DNA of 64,000 nt from Geminicoccaceae bacterium (GTDB taxonomy: Bacteria > Pseudomonadota > Alphaproteobacteria > Geminicoccales > Geminicoccaceae): assembly GCA_025062095.1 (NCBI GenBank), contig JANXAZ010000002.1, positions 1 through 64,000 of the forward strand, read 5' to 3'. Shown here piece after piece: positions 23,043 to 30,725 of this stretch (position 1 is the first letter of the stretch; every line of letters begins with the position of its first letter). The notes under the pieces were generated by a model that saw nothing but the letters and a program-made list of their open reading frames with translations, was not told where the DNA came from and searched no databases. The translations under genes were made by a program, and so were the position numbers.

Positions 23043-24177
23043 GGTCGCCGTTCCGCCGTCGACCGATTCTCCGATCGCGCCGATCGAGGAGATCATCGAA
23101 GAGGCGCGGCGCGGTCGCATGGTGATCCTCGTCGACGACGAGGATCGCGAGAACGAGGGCGATCTCGTGATTCCTGCCCAGTTCTGCGACGCCGAGGCGA
23201 TCAACTTCATGGCTCGCTACGGCCGCGGTCTGATCTGCCTCGCGCTCACCCGCCAACGCTGCGAACACCTGGGTCTGCCGTTGATGGCCCAAGGTAACGA
23301 ATCGCGGCGCAGCACCGCCTTCACCGTCAGCATCGAGGCTCGCCACGGAATCACGACGGGGATCTCGGCGGCCGATCGCGCTCGCACGATCCAAGTGGCG
23401 ATCGACCCCGCCACGCGGCGGGACGATCTTTCCACCCCCGGTCACATCTTCCCCCTCATGGCCCGCGACGGCGGAGTCCTCGTCCGCGCCGGGCACACGG
23501 AGGCCGCGGTCGACATCGCGCGCCTGGCGGGGCTCGATCCTTCGGGAGTGATCTGCGAGATCATGAACGACGACGGGACCATGGCGCGGCTGCCGGATCT
23601 CGTCGTCTTCGCCCGCAAGCACGGCCTCAAGATCGGGAAGATCGCCGATCTCATCGCCTATCGGCTGCGCCACGATCGGCTCGTGGAGCGCGAATTCGCG
23701 GCACCTTTTCACAGCCGTTGGGGCGGGGACTTCCGCCTCGAAGTCTTCACCAACGTCCTCGACGGGGTCGAGCACGTGGCCCTCGTCAAGGGCGACGTGA
23801 CCACGCCCGAGCCGGTGCTGGTGCGGGTCCACGCCGTGAACATCCTCGAGGACATCCTGGGCGGCGGGGAGAGCGGGCGCGGCGATCAACTCCATCGGGC
23901 GATGGAGCTCGTGGGCCGAGCCGGCCGCGGCGTGGTCGTGGTCTTGCGCGAGCCTTCGCCCAAGAGCGTCTCCCAGCGCCTCGTCCTCGGCGGCCAACGG
24001 GAGGGCGGGGCGGCCTCGGATTTGCGCGTGTACGGAATCGGCGCGCAGATCCTCCGCGCCCTCGGCGTCCGCGACATGATCTTGCTGTCGAATACCGGGC
24101 GCACGATCGTGGGTCTGCAAGGATACGGCTTGCGCGTCGTCGAGACCCGACCGCTCGGCCGCGAGGAGCCGTCCTGA
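23035..24177 (+). CDS. ribB: 3,4-dihydroxy-2-butanone-4-phosphate synthase with degenerate cyclohydrolase II domain (RibBX type)
   Basis: The N-terminal domain makes the four-carbon precursor of lumazine from ribulose-5-phosphate; its acidic active-site motif DDEDRENEGDL is at residues 34-44, with GHTEAAVDIARLAGL and CEIMNDDGTMAR later. The C-terminal half (from about residue 210) is cyclohydrolase-II-like but lacks the zinc cysteines: where RCDCG is expected the protein reads LGGGESGRGDQL. It is probably inactive as a GTP cyclohydrolase, as in described RibBX proteins. GTG at 23035 is chosen because GGTGGAG lies six bases upstream; GTG at 23023 is an alternative. Confidence 0.92.
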   Translation: MAEVAVPPSTDSPIAPIEEIIEEARRGRMVILVDDEDRENEGDLVIPAQFCDAEAINFMARYGRGLICLALTRQRCEHLGLPLMAQGNESRRSTAFTVSIEARHGITTGISAADRARTIQVAIDPATRRDDLSTPGHIFPLMARDGGVLVRAGHTEAAVDIARLAGLDPSGVICEIMNDDGTMARLPDLVVFARKHGLKIGKIADLIAYRLRHDRLVEREFAAPFHSRWGGDFRLEVFTNVLDGVEHVALVKGDVTTPEPVLVRVHAVNILEDILGGGESGRGDQLHRAMELVGRAGRGVVVVLREPSPKSVSQRLVLGGQREGGAASDLRVYGIGAQILRALGVRDMILLSNTGRTIVGLQGYGLRVVETRPLGREEPS

Positions 24178-24659
24178 TGGCCGGTGCGGCGCAGGCTTTC
24201 GAGCTCCCGGGCGAAGTGGCGGGAGCGCGGGTGCTCGTGGTCGTGGCCCCCTCCCCCGGCGGGGGGCGGGATCCCGGGCGCGGGGGCGCGCGCGGGGGGC
24301 GCGCGGGGGCGGCGGGCCCACCCCAACGGGTCTAGGGGCGGGGCGCGCTGGCGACCCCCCCGGCGATCGCGAGCGCCGCCGACACCGGGCGTTTCGATGC
24401 TTACGTCGCGCTCGGTTGCGTGGTCCGCGGGGAAACGATCCATTTCGACCTCGTCGCCGGAGAGAGTTGCCGCGCCTTGGCCGAGCTCGGCATTCGGCAG
24501 CGCCTGCCGATCGGCAACGGCATCCTCACCGTCGACACCCTCGCCCAAGCCGTGGAACGGGCCGACCCCGCCCGGCAGGACAAGGGCGGACACGCCGCGC
24601 GCGCCGCTCTCGCGTTGCTCGCGCTCGCGCGGCGTTGGCAGGGGAAGGCCGGAAGGTGA
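24177..24659 (+). pseudogene. ribH: Lumazine synthase gene ribH interrupted by in-frame TAG in a G/C-only patch
   Basis: ATG at 24177 shares a base with the ribB stop. The first 25 codons look like a normal RibH N-terminus (ELPGEVAGARVLVVVAP). The second half, from about 24342, is clearly RibH: GALATPPAIA, then YVALGCVVRGETIHFD with the catalytic histidine, then RLPIGNGILTVD and DKGGHAARAAL. Between 24249 and 24341 homology vanishes, the sequence becomes almost only G and C, and TAG occurs at 24333. Both halves are in the same frame and the total of 160 codons is the family length, so there is no net frameshift. This looks like clustered base errors or a substitution patch in a real gene. Confidence 0.85.
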
Positions 24660-25117
24660 ACGGAGGAGGGCGCGCCCCGGCGGCCATGCGCCGACGCCAC
24701 GAGGCTCGGCTCGCGGCGGTCCAGGGCCTCTATCAACTCGATCTCGCGGGCGGCGATCCGGCGGAGGTGGCGCGCGAAATCGTCGAGCACCGACCGCCCG
24801 ATGCTCCTCCTCTCGAGGAAGCCTGGCTGCGCAAGGTGCTCGTCGGTGCCTGGACCGCCCGCGCGCGCCTCGATCCCGAGATCGCCGCCGTGCTCGCCGA
24901 GGGATGGACGCTTCCGCGCCTGGGCGCGGTCACCCGCGCCATCCTGCGCGCCGGCGCCTACGAGCTCGCCGAGCTCGTCGAGGTCCCGGTGCGCGTGGTC
25001 ATCAACGAATACGTCGAGATCACTCATCTGTTCGCCGCCGGCGGCGAGCCCGCCTTCGTCCACGCCGTCTTGGATCGCCTCGCCGGCAAATTCCGCCGAT
25101 CCGGAGAGGACGCGTGA
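24656..25117 (+). CDS. nusB: Transcription antitermination factor NusB
   Basis: RNA-binding helical protein that works with NusE (S10) at boxA during rRNA antitermination. Family features are RRRHEARLAAVQGLYQLDLAG, GWTLPRLGAVTRAILRAGAYEL and VPVRVVINEYVEI, and EPAFVHAVLDRLA at the end. The GTG at 24656 overlaps the ribH stop (GTGA) and has GGAAG upstream; an ATG at 24686 would remove ten unconserved residues. Length is 153 residues. The rib-nusB-thiL order is standard in proteobacteria. Confidence 0.93.
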   Translation: MNGGGRAPAAMRRRHEARLAAVQGLYQLDLAGGDPAEVAREIVEHRPPDAPPLEEAWLRKVLVGAWTARARLDPEIAAVLAEGWTLPRLGAVTRAILRAGAYELAELVEVPVRVVINEYVEITHLFAAGGEPAFVHAVLDRLAGKFRRSGEDA

Positions 25118-26073
25118 GCCTCGGTGAGTTCGAATTCATCGCTCGATTGCTCAGGCCTTTGGCGCGGGGCTTCGCCGGGGCGCTCGATCTCGGCGACGAT
25201 GCTGCGCTCGTCGACGTCCCCGCGGGATATCAGCTCGTCGTCGCCAAGGACGCGATCGTCGAGAACGTGCATTTCTTCTCGGAGGACCCGCCCGAGCAGG
25301 TCGCTGCGAAACTCCTGCGGGTCAATTTGAGCGATCTGGCGGCGATGGGCGCCGATCCGCTCGCTTATCTTACGATGATCGCCCGTCCTCCGAGTGCGAG
25401 CGATTCTTGGCTCGAGGCTTTCGTACGCGGTCTCGCCGAGGATCAGTCGCGGTTCGAGGTGCATCTGATCGGCGGAGACACCGTCGCCACCTCGGGCCCG
25501 CTCGTGCTTTCGCTCACCATCCTCGGGCTCGTGCCGCGCGGAGCGGCCCTCGAGCGGCGCGGGGCTCGGCCCGGCGATCTGGTGTGCGTTTCGGGCACGC
25601 TCGGCGACGCCGCGATGGCGCTGCGCATCCAACGCGGCCTGGCGGTGCCCGAGGACCTCGTGGAACCGTTGCTCGCGCGCTACCGCCTGCCCACCCCGCG
25701 CATCGCGCTCGGGCGCGCGCTCCGCGGCCTGGCCACCGCCGCCATCGACGTCTCGGACGGTCTTCTGGCCGATCTCGGCCACGTCCTCGAACGATCCGGA
25801 GTGGGTGCGGAGATCGAGGTGGCGCGGCTTCCGCTCTCCGAGGCGACGCGCGGGCTGCCGGGAGCGCGCGCCTGCGCGCTCGCGGGCGGCGACGACTACG
25901 AACTTCTGTTCACCTTGCCCCCCGATCGCGCCGATCTCCTGCCCGATCTCGCGGTGCGCGCGCAGGTCCCGCTCAGCGTCATCGGCCGGATCACCGCCGA
26001 GCCCGGCCTGCGCGTGCTCGACGAGAACGGCCGGCCGCTCGCGGTCGAGCGAACCGGCTATCGCCACTTCTGA
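25114..26073 (+). CDS. thiL: Thiamine-monophosphate kinase ThiL
   Basis: Phosphorylates thiamine monophosphate to the active diphosphate. Length is 319 residues. PurM/ThiL-type motifs are LGDDAALVDVPAGYQLVVAKD, RVNLSDLAAMGADPLAYL, IGGDTVATSGPLVLSLTI, DVSDGLLADLGH and AGGDDYELLFT. The GTG start overlaps the nusB stop by four bases and has GAGAGGA upstream. It ends the rib-nusB-thiL run and converges with the D,D-carboxypeptidase gene. No TPP riboswitch is near, as expected for an internal operon gene. Confidence 0.95.
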   Translation: MSLGEFEFIARLLRPLARGFAGALDLGDDAALVDVPAGYQLVVAKDAIVENVHFFSEDPPEQVAAKLLRVNLSDLAAMGADPLAYLTMIARPPSASDSWLEAFVRGLAEDQSRFEVHLIGGDTVATSGPLVLSLTILGLVPRGAALERRGARPGDLVCVSGTLGDAAMALRIQRGLAVPEDLVEPLLARYRLPTPRIALGRALRGLATAAIDVSDGLLADLGHVLERSGVGAEIEVARLPLSEATRGLPGARACALAGGDDYELLFTLPPDRADLLPDLAVRAQVPLSVIGRITAEPGLRVLDENGRPLAVERTGYRHF

Positions 26074-26105
26074 AGGAAACGCGGAGCGCGCGTTCGGCCC
26101 GGGCC

Positions 26106-27275
26106 TCAATCCGAGCCGATCGCGCGCTCGTGCGTGCGCACCACCGAGCAGGGGAGTTTGCCCCGGCGCAGGATCGCGCAGGCGGCGAGCGCGTCCTGCC
26201 GGGTCAGTCCGACGATTTGCGCGGCGAACCGGCGCGAACGCCCGCCGGCCGGGCCCACCGCCGGCTCCCCACCGCGCAGCGCCCGCACCTCGCCGGCCAA
26301 GCGCCGCGCGTGCGCGACGGCCGCGCGGCGGTCCCGGAAGCTGCCGAGGGCGACCGCGTATCCTCCCGCCGGCCGCTGGGCCTCGGCGGTGCCGCGCGGC
26401 CCGCTCGCGCCGTCCGGCACGGCTGCGATCGAGGATCCCGCACCCGCCGCTGCCACGGGCACGGGAGCGCTGTCGGGCCTGGTCGCGAAGCCGTGATCGA
26501 GCAAACGCACGATCTCGCGGTTGCGCTCGGCGGAGGTCGAGCCACCGAGCACGACCGCGACGAGACGACGACCGTCGCGTACGGCGGATGCCGCGAGATT
26601 GTAGCCCGAGGCGCGGGTGTAGCCGGTCTTGAGCCCGTCCATGCCCTCGTAGGTCGCGAGCAGGCGGTTGTGATTGTGCAGCGTGCGACCTCTCCACACG
26701 AAATAGGGCAGGCCGAAATAATGATAATACTCCGGAAAGTCCGAAATCAACCGGCGCGCCAGCGTGGCCATGTCGCGGGCAGTGGTCCGCTGCTCTTCGT
26801 CGGGTAGACCCGACGCATTGACGAAGCGCGTACGCGTCATCCCGAGCTCGCGCGCACGGTAGGTCATGAGCTGGGCGAAGCGCGGTTCCGAACCCGCCAG
26901 GTTCTCGGCGATCACGCGCGCGACGTCGTTCGCCGACTTCACCGCCACGGCGCGAATGGCGTCGTCGAGCTTGATCGTCGAGCCGGGCTTGAGCCCGAGC
27001 TTCGACGGCGGCTGCGCGGCCGCCTCGGGGGAAACCCGCAGCCGGCTGTCGCGGCTGACGCGCCCCGCGCGCATCGCCTCGAAAGTCAGATAAAGTGTCA
27101 TCATTTTGGTGAGCGACGCGGGATAGGCGAGCTGGTCCGCTCTCTCCTCGGAGAGGACGGCGCCGGTCGCGTGATCGACGAGGATCGAGCTCAGCGTCTG
27201 AGCGTTCGCGCCCGTCGCCAAGAGCGCGCTCAACACCGCCCCGACCATCCCGCCCGACCGTCCGAGAACGCGCAT
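26106..27275 (-). CDS. D-alanyl-D-alanine carboxypeptidase (S11) with C-terminal SPOR domain
   Basis: Periplasmic PBP5/6-type enzyme that trims pentapeptide side chains of peptidoglycan. A signal peptide covers about residues 1-25 (ending GANAQ). The active-site SxxK is S54-L-T-K57, followed by the SAN triad and KTGYT. After the peptidase domain comes an Ala/Pro linker and a SPOR-like domain (GGYAVALGSFRDRRAAVAHARRL to the end) that should bind denuded glycan at the septum. The ATG at 27275 is preceded by GGGAGG; a longer frame to 27338 lacks support. Length is 389 residues. Confidence 0.92.
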   Translation of the reverse strand: MRVLGRSGGMVGAVLSALLATGANAQTLSSILVDHATGAVLSEERADQLAYPASLTKMMTLYLTFEAMRAGRVSRDSRLRVSPEAAAQPPSKLGLKPGSTIKLDDAIRAVAVKSANDVARVIAENLAGSEPRFAQLMTYRARELGMTRTRFVNASGLPDEEQRTTARDMATLARRLISDFPEYYHYFGLPYFVWRGRTLHNHNRLLATYEGMDGLKTGYTRASGYNLAASAVRDGRRLVAVVLGGSTSAERNREIVRLLDHGFATRPDSAPVPVAAAGAGSSIAAVPDGASGPRGTAEAQRPAGGYAVALGSFRDRRAAVAHARRLAGEVRALRGGEPAVGPAGGRSRRFAAQIVGLTRQDALAACAILRRGKLPCSVVRTHERAIGSD

Positions 27276-27409
27276 CACCGAGCCGCCTCCCGCCGACGTC
27301 GCTCCGAGCCCGCCCTTCAGATTACCGCTCTCGCTCAAGGCTGTCGATCGTTATGCGCACATGCTCGGGCTCGTATTTCAACCTCTAGGTTAGACAACGC
27401 CTTCCCGGT

Positions 27410-28333
27410 TCACTCCCGCGGCTGTTCGATCGCTTCGAGGAACCGCCGATAGACCCATCCGGTACGCCCGCTCGAAAGCTCGACCTTGTACCAGCCCCGT
27501 TCCTCGCCGCGCACCGTGACTTCGCTACCACGGCGCAGCGAGCCCACGGCGGCGCTCGCGGTGGCCGGCTCGGCTCGCACGAAGATGTCGGTGGTCACCC
27601 GGAAACGCGTCGCCCCCGCCTCCGGCGGAACCCCGCCGGCCGCCGCGGCCGTCCGTCCGAGGCTTCCGTCTCCGGGTGCGGACGCGCTCGCCGGGGAAGG
27701 GGCCGCGCGCTCCGGTGCAGGTGCGGCGGACGCGCTCTGCGGGGCCTCCGGAGCCGGTCTCGCGGGGGCGGTCTGGCGCGCCGCCAAGGCGGCGCGCGCT
27801 TGCTCGAGCCCTCGTTTGGCCTCCGTCGGATCCTTCGCGAGGCGGACGGCGGTCTCGAGGTCGGCGATGGCGCCCTCGAGTTCGCCCCGCTCCAACCTGA
27901 GCTCGCCCCGCCGCATCCAGGCGGTCGGGTGCTCGGGCTCGAGCTCGATCGCGCGGCCGAAGTCGGCGAGCGCACGGTCGAACTCGCCCGACCGGTACGC
28001 CGAAAGGCCGCGTCGGAGATGAGCGATGCGCAGATTGCGTCGCGTCTTCGGATCCGCCGGTTTGAGCTCGAGGGCCCGCTCGTAATCGGCGATCGCGCGA
28101 TCGAAATCGCCGAGTTCGGTGAGCGCCACGCCGCGGTTGTTGAGCGCCAGCGCGAGACTTTCGCGGTCCAGCCCGGGGCTGTCGATCGCGCGGCTGAACG
28201 CGCCGACCGCTTGCTCGAATCGCCCTTCCGCGAACGCCTGATTGCCCGCTCGGATCTCGGCGAGCGGATCGGCCGTCGCGGGCAGGAGGGGCAGGCCGAT
28301 CAGACCCGACGCGATCAATAGAGCGCGCAGCAT
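27410..28333 (-). CDS. Exported TPR protein with C-terminal SH3b domain
   Basis: 307-residue protein with a signal peptide (residues 1-21, hydrophobic ALLIASGLIGLPLL, cleavage after ATA). About four tetratricopeptide repeats follow (for example LNNRGVALTELGDFDRAIADYERALELKP and SGEFDRALADFGRAIELEP-like), then an Ala/Pro linker, then a bacterial SH3 domain from about residue 230 (RVTTDIFVRAEPATASAAVGSLRRG, GWYKVEL, GRTGWVYRRFL). SH3b domains usually bind cell-wall peptides, so a periplasmic scaffolding role is plausible but unproven. GGAAGGAG directly precedes the ATG. It lies 134 bp upstream of the carboxypeptidase on the same strand. Confidence 0.85.
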   Translation of the reverse strand: MLRALLIASGLIGLPLLPATADPLAEIRAGNQAFAEGRFEQAVGAFSRAIDSPGLDRESLALALNNRGVALTELGDFDRAIADYERALELKPADPKTRRNLRIAHLRRGLSAYRSGEFDRALADFGRAIELEPEHPTAWMRRGELRLERGELEGAIADLETAVRLAKDPTEAKRGLEQARAALAARQTAPARPAPEAPQSASAAPAPERAAPSPASASAPGDGSLGRTAAAAGGVPPEAGATRFRVTTDIFVRAEPATASAAVGSLRRGSEVTVRGEERGWYKVELSSGRTGWVYRRFLEAIEQPRE

Positions 28334-28391
28334 CTCCTTCCCTTCGTTTCTCGACGCGCTATGCCACGGTTGCCGTGGCACGGCAAAGGCT

Positions 28392-29753
28392 TCAACCGGC
28401 CTCGCGCGGGCGCGCTCTCTTCTGCAATCGTTGGCGGAGCAGCGCCGCCCGTCCCGGGCGCGTCTCCTGGCGCGAGCGCGCGATCGCCAGAGCATCGTCC
28501 GGCACGTCCTCGGTCACCGTGCTGCCGGCGGCGACGAAGGCTCCTTCCCCGATGCGCACCGGCGCGACCAGCGCCGAATTCGATCCGATGAAAGCTCCGG
28601 CGCCGATCTCCGTCCTGTGCTTGGCGAAGCCGTCGTAGTTGCAGGTGATCGTCCCGGCACCGACATTCGCGCCCGCGCCCACGCTCGCATCGCCGAGATA
28701 GGCCAGATGGTTGGCCTTGGCGCCCGCGCCGATCCGCGCCGCCTTGGTCTCGACGAAATTGCCGATGCGCGCGCCCGCCTCGACCACCGTCCCCGGGCGC
28801 AACCGTGCGAAGGGGCCGATCGCGGCTCCCCCGGCGATCTCCGCCCCTTCGAGATGCGAGAAGGAATGGACCACGGCTCCGGCTCGGATGCGCACCCCGG
28901 GACCCAAAACGACGTAGGGCTCGATGATCGCCCCCGGCTCGATGTCGCAATCGGCACCCACGAACACCGTATCGGGTGCCGGCATCACCACGCCCGCTTC
29001 CAGGAGCTCGGCGCGCCGACGCTCCTGCCACAACCGCTCGAGCTCGGCGAGCTGACGTTGGCTGTTGACGCCGAGCCCTTCGATCCACGGCGCCTCCACG
29101 GCACGGCACCGCCAGCCGCGCGCCACCGCGAGCGCGACGGTATCGGTGAGGTAATACTCGTTCTTGTCTGCCCGCAGCGGCAGCTCGGCGAGAAGGAGCG
29201 GAAGTCGCCGCGCATCGAACGCCACGACCCCGGAGTTGCACAGGCCTCGCGCCGCGAGGTCGGGAGAGGCGTGCCGTTCTTCGACGATCTCGACCAGATC
29301 GTCCCCCGAGAAGCGCAAGCGGCCGTATCCGCTCGGATCGGGCGGCCGGATCGCGAGCACGGCCACCGCCGCGTCCGCTTCCGCGCGCGCGGCGAGCAGG
29401 CGCGCGAGCGTCGTGCGCGAGAGCAAGGGCGTATCGGCGTAGAGCACGAGCACCGCACCGGCCTCGGCGAGTTCCTCGCGCGCCGCGGCGACCGCGTGCC
29501 CCGTGCCGAGGGGGGGATCTTGGATCGCGATCCGCGCCTCGGGAGCACGAGCGCGCACCTCGCGCGCCACCTCCTCCATGCCCGGGGCGAGAACGACCAC
29601 GAGCCGCTCGGGCTCCAGACTGCGCGCGGTCGCGAGCACGTGGCGGACGAGCGGCCAGCCGGCCAGCGGGTGCAGGACCTTGGGACGCCCGTTGCGCATC
29701 CGCGTCCCCTTGCCGGCGGCGAGAACGACGATCGAGAGCGGCTCCTGCGACAC
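28392..29753 (-). CDS. glmU: Bifunctional GlmU, UDP-N-acetylglucosamine synthesis
   Basis: Acetylates glucosamine-1-phosphate and then transfers UMP, giving UDP-GlcNAc for peptidoglycan and lipopolysaccharide. The N-terminal uridyltransferase domain has VLAAGKGTRMRNGRPKVLHPLAG and DPPLGTGHAV. The C-terminal left-handed beta-helix of hexapeptide repeats starts near residue 250 and includes FVETKAARIGAGAKANHLAYLGD and TITCNYDGFAKH-type active-site residues. Length is 453 residues. The GTG start at 29753 has GGAGG upstream. It diverges from gph, with 116 bp between starts. Confidence 0.96.
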   Translation of the reverse strand: MSQEPLSIVVLAAGKGTRMRNGRPKVLHPLAGWPLVRHVLATARSLEPERLVVVLAPGMEEVAREVRARAPEARIAIQDPPLGTGHAVAAAREELAEAGAVLVLYADTPLLSRTTLARLLAARAEADAAVAVLAIRPPDPSGYGRLRFSGDDLVEIVEERHASPDLAARGLCNSGVVAFDARRLPLLLAELPLRADKNEYYLTDTVALAVARGWRCRAVEAPWIEGLGVNSQRQLAELERLWQERRRAELLEAGVVMPAPDTVFVGADCDIEPGAIIEPYVVLGPGVRIRAGAVVHSFSHLEGAEIAGGAAIGPFARLRPGTVVEAGARIGNFVETKAARIGAGAKANHLAYLGDASVGAGANVGAGTITCNYDGFAKHRTEIGAGAFIGSNSALVAPVRIGEGAFVAAGSTVTEDVPDDALAIARSRQETRPGRAALLRQRLQKRARPREAG

Positions 29754-29869
29754 GGAACCTCCGTGGATTGGTCGGTACCCGACGAGCGCCTATGTCTCGC
29801 CGGGACGACACGCGCGGGCAAGGACCGACCGGCGCTCCGCGACAGTCCGGTGCGAGGGAACGCGACGAT

Positions 29870-30544
29870 ATGCGACTGGAGGCGGTGGTCTTCGATCTCG
29901 ACGGCACGCTCGTCGAAACCGCGCCCGATCTCCACGCCGTGCTCGCCGAGCTCTTGGAGCGCGAAGGTTTGCGCGCACCCCCGCTTTCCGCGGTCCGCAC
30001 GATGATCGGCGACGGAGCCAAGCAGCTCATCCGGCGGGCCTTCGCATGGCAGAACCTCGCGCTCGAGGAGGACCGGCTCGAGAATCTCTACGCCTGGTTC
30101 CTCGAGCGTTACACCGAGGAGCCGGCACGTTGGAGCGCTCCTTATCCCGGCGTGCCCGAAACCCTCGCGGAACTCGCCGCGCGCGGGCTGCGCTTGGGCG
30201 TGTGCACGAACAAGCCGCAGCGCCCGAGCGAGCGTCTGCTGGCCGCGCTCGGCCTCGCCGAGAAGTTCGCGGCGATCCTGGGCGGCGATGCGCGACCGTA
30301 CCGCAAGCCCGATCCCCGCCATCTCGCCGCCACCCTCGAGGTCTTGAGCGTTTCTCCCCGGGCCGCGGTCATGGTCGGCGACAGCGCCAACGACGTCGCC
30401 GTCGCCCGTGCGCTCGGCATCCCCTGCGTGCTCGTGAGCTTCGGCTACACCGCCGTCCCGGCCCGAGAGCTCGGTGCCGATCGGGTGGTCGACCGCTTCG
30501 ACGAGCTCCCCGACGCCCTGCGCGCGCTTTCGGGCTCGCCTTGA
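29870..30544 (+). CDS. gph: Phosphoglycolate phosphatase (HAD superfamily)
   Basis: HAD hydrolase of 224 residues, the usual Gph length, likely removing phosphate from 2-phosphoglycolate formed during DNA repair or photorespiration-like reactions. HAD motif I is FDLDGTLVET with D9 and D11, motif II is the threonine in VCTNKP, and motifs III/IV are YRKPDP and MVGDSANDV. The ATG at 29870, preceded by GAGGGA, places motif I at the right distance; a frame start at 29768 adds an unconserved Arg-rich stretch. Its stop codon overlaps the -35 box of the tRNA-Val promoter. Confidence 0.88.
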   Translation: MRLEAVVFDLDGTLVETAPDLHAVLAELLEREGLRAPPLSAVRTMIGDGAKQLIRRAFAWQNLALEEDRLENLYAWFLERYTEEPARWSAPYPGVPETLAELAARGLRLGVCTNKPQRPSERLLAALGLAEKFAAILGGDARPYRKPDPRHLAATLEVLSVSPRAAVMVGDSANDVAVARALGIPCVLVSFGYTAVPARELGADRVVDRFDELPDALRALSGSP

Positions 30545-30570
30545 CAAGCCGCGAAGCCTCTTCCTACATG
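30541..30570 (+). promoter_or_regulatory. Promoter of the tRNA-Val gene
   Basis: A perfect TTGACA at 30541 and TACATG at 30565 are 18 bp apart; the predicted start lies a few bases before the mature tRNA. The -35 overlaps the gph stop codon. The -10 is only a partial consensus match. Confidence 0.6.
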
Positions 30571-30581
30571 CCGCGAACGCG

Positions 30582-30656
30582 GGGCGCTTAGCTCAGTGGT
30601 AGAGCACCGTCTTCACACGGCGGGGGTCGCTGGTTCGAGACCAGCAGCGCCCACCA
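30582..30656 (+). tRNA. tRNA-Val (anticodon CAC)
   Basis: A full cloverleaf can be drawn. Acceptor GGGCGCT pairs with AGCGCCC over all seven bases, the D arm is GCTC/GAGC, the anticodon stem is CCGTC/GGCGG (one G-U pair) with loop TTCACAC, and the T arm is GCTGG/CCAGC around TTCGAGA. The anticodon CAC at 30614-30616 reads the valine codon GUG. The discriminator A and the CCA end are encoded. Total 75 bases, no intron. Confidence 0.97.
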
Positions 30657-30725
30657 CCTCCCGCGAACCGTCTCCGACCTCGCTCCTTCCTCGCGGCCGC
30701 TTTCGTTCCCGCAGCCGCCTTCCGC

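Noticed and set aside
24177-24659. Frameshift as the explanation for the broken ribH
   Set aside because: Translating from the ATG codon by codon shows both halves in the same frame. The defect is a stop plus substitutions, not an indel.
27276-27409. A TTGAAA-based promoter before the D,D-carboxypeptidase
   Set aside because: The spacer to the nearest -10-like hexamer is about 20 bp, outside the usual range.
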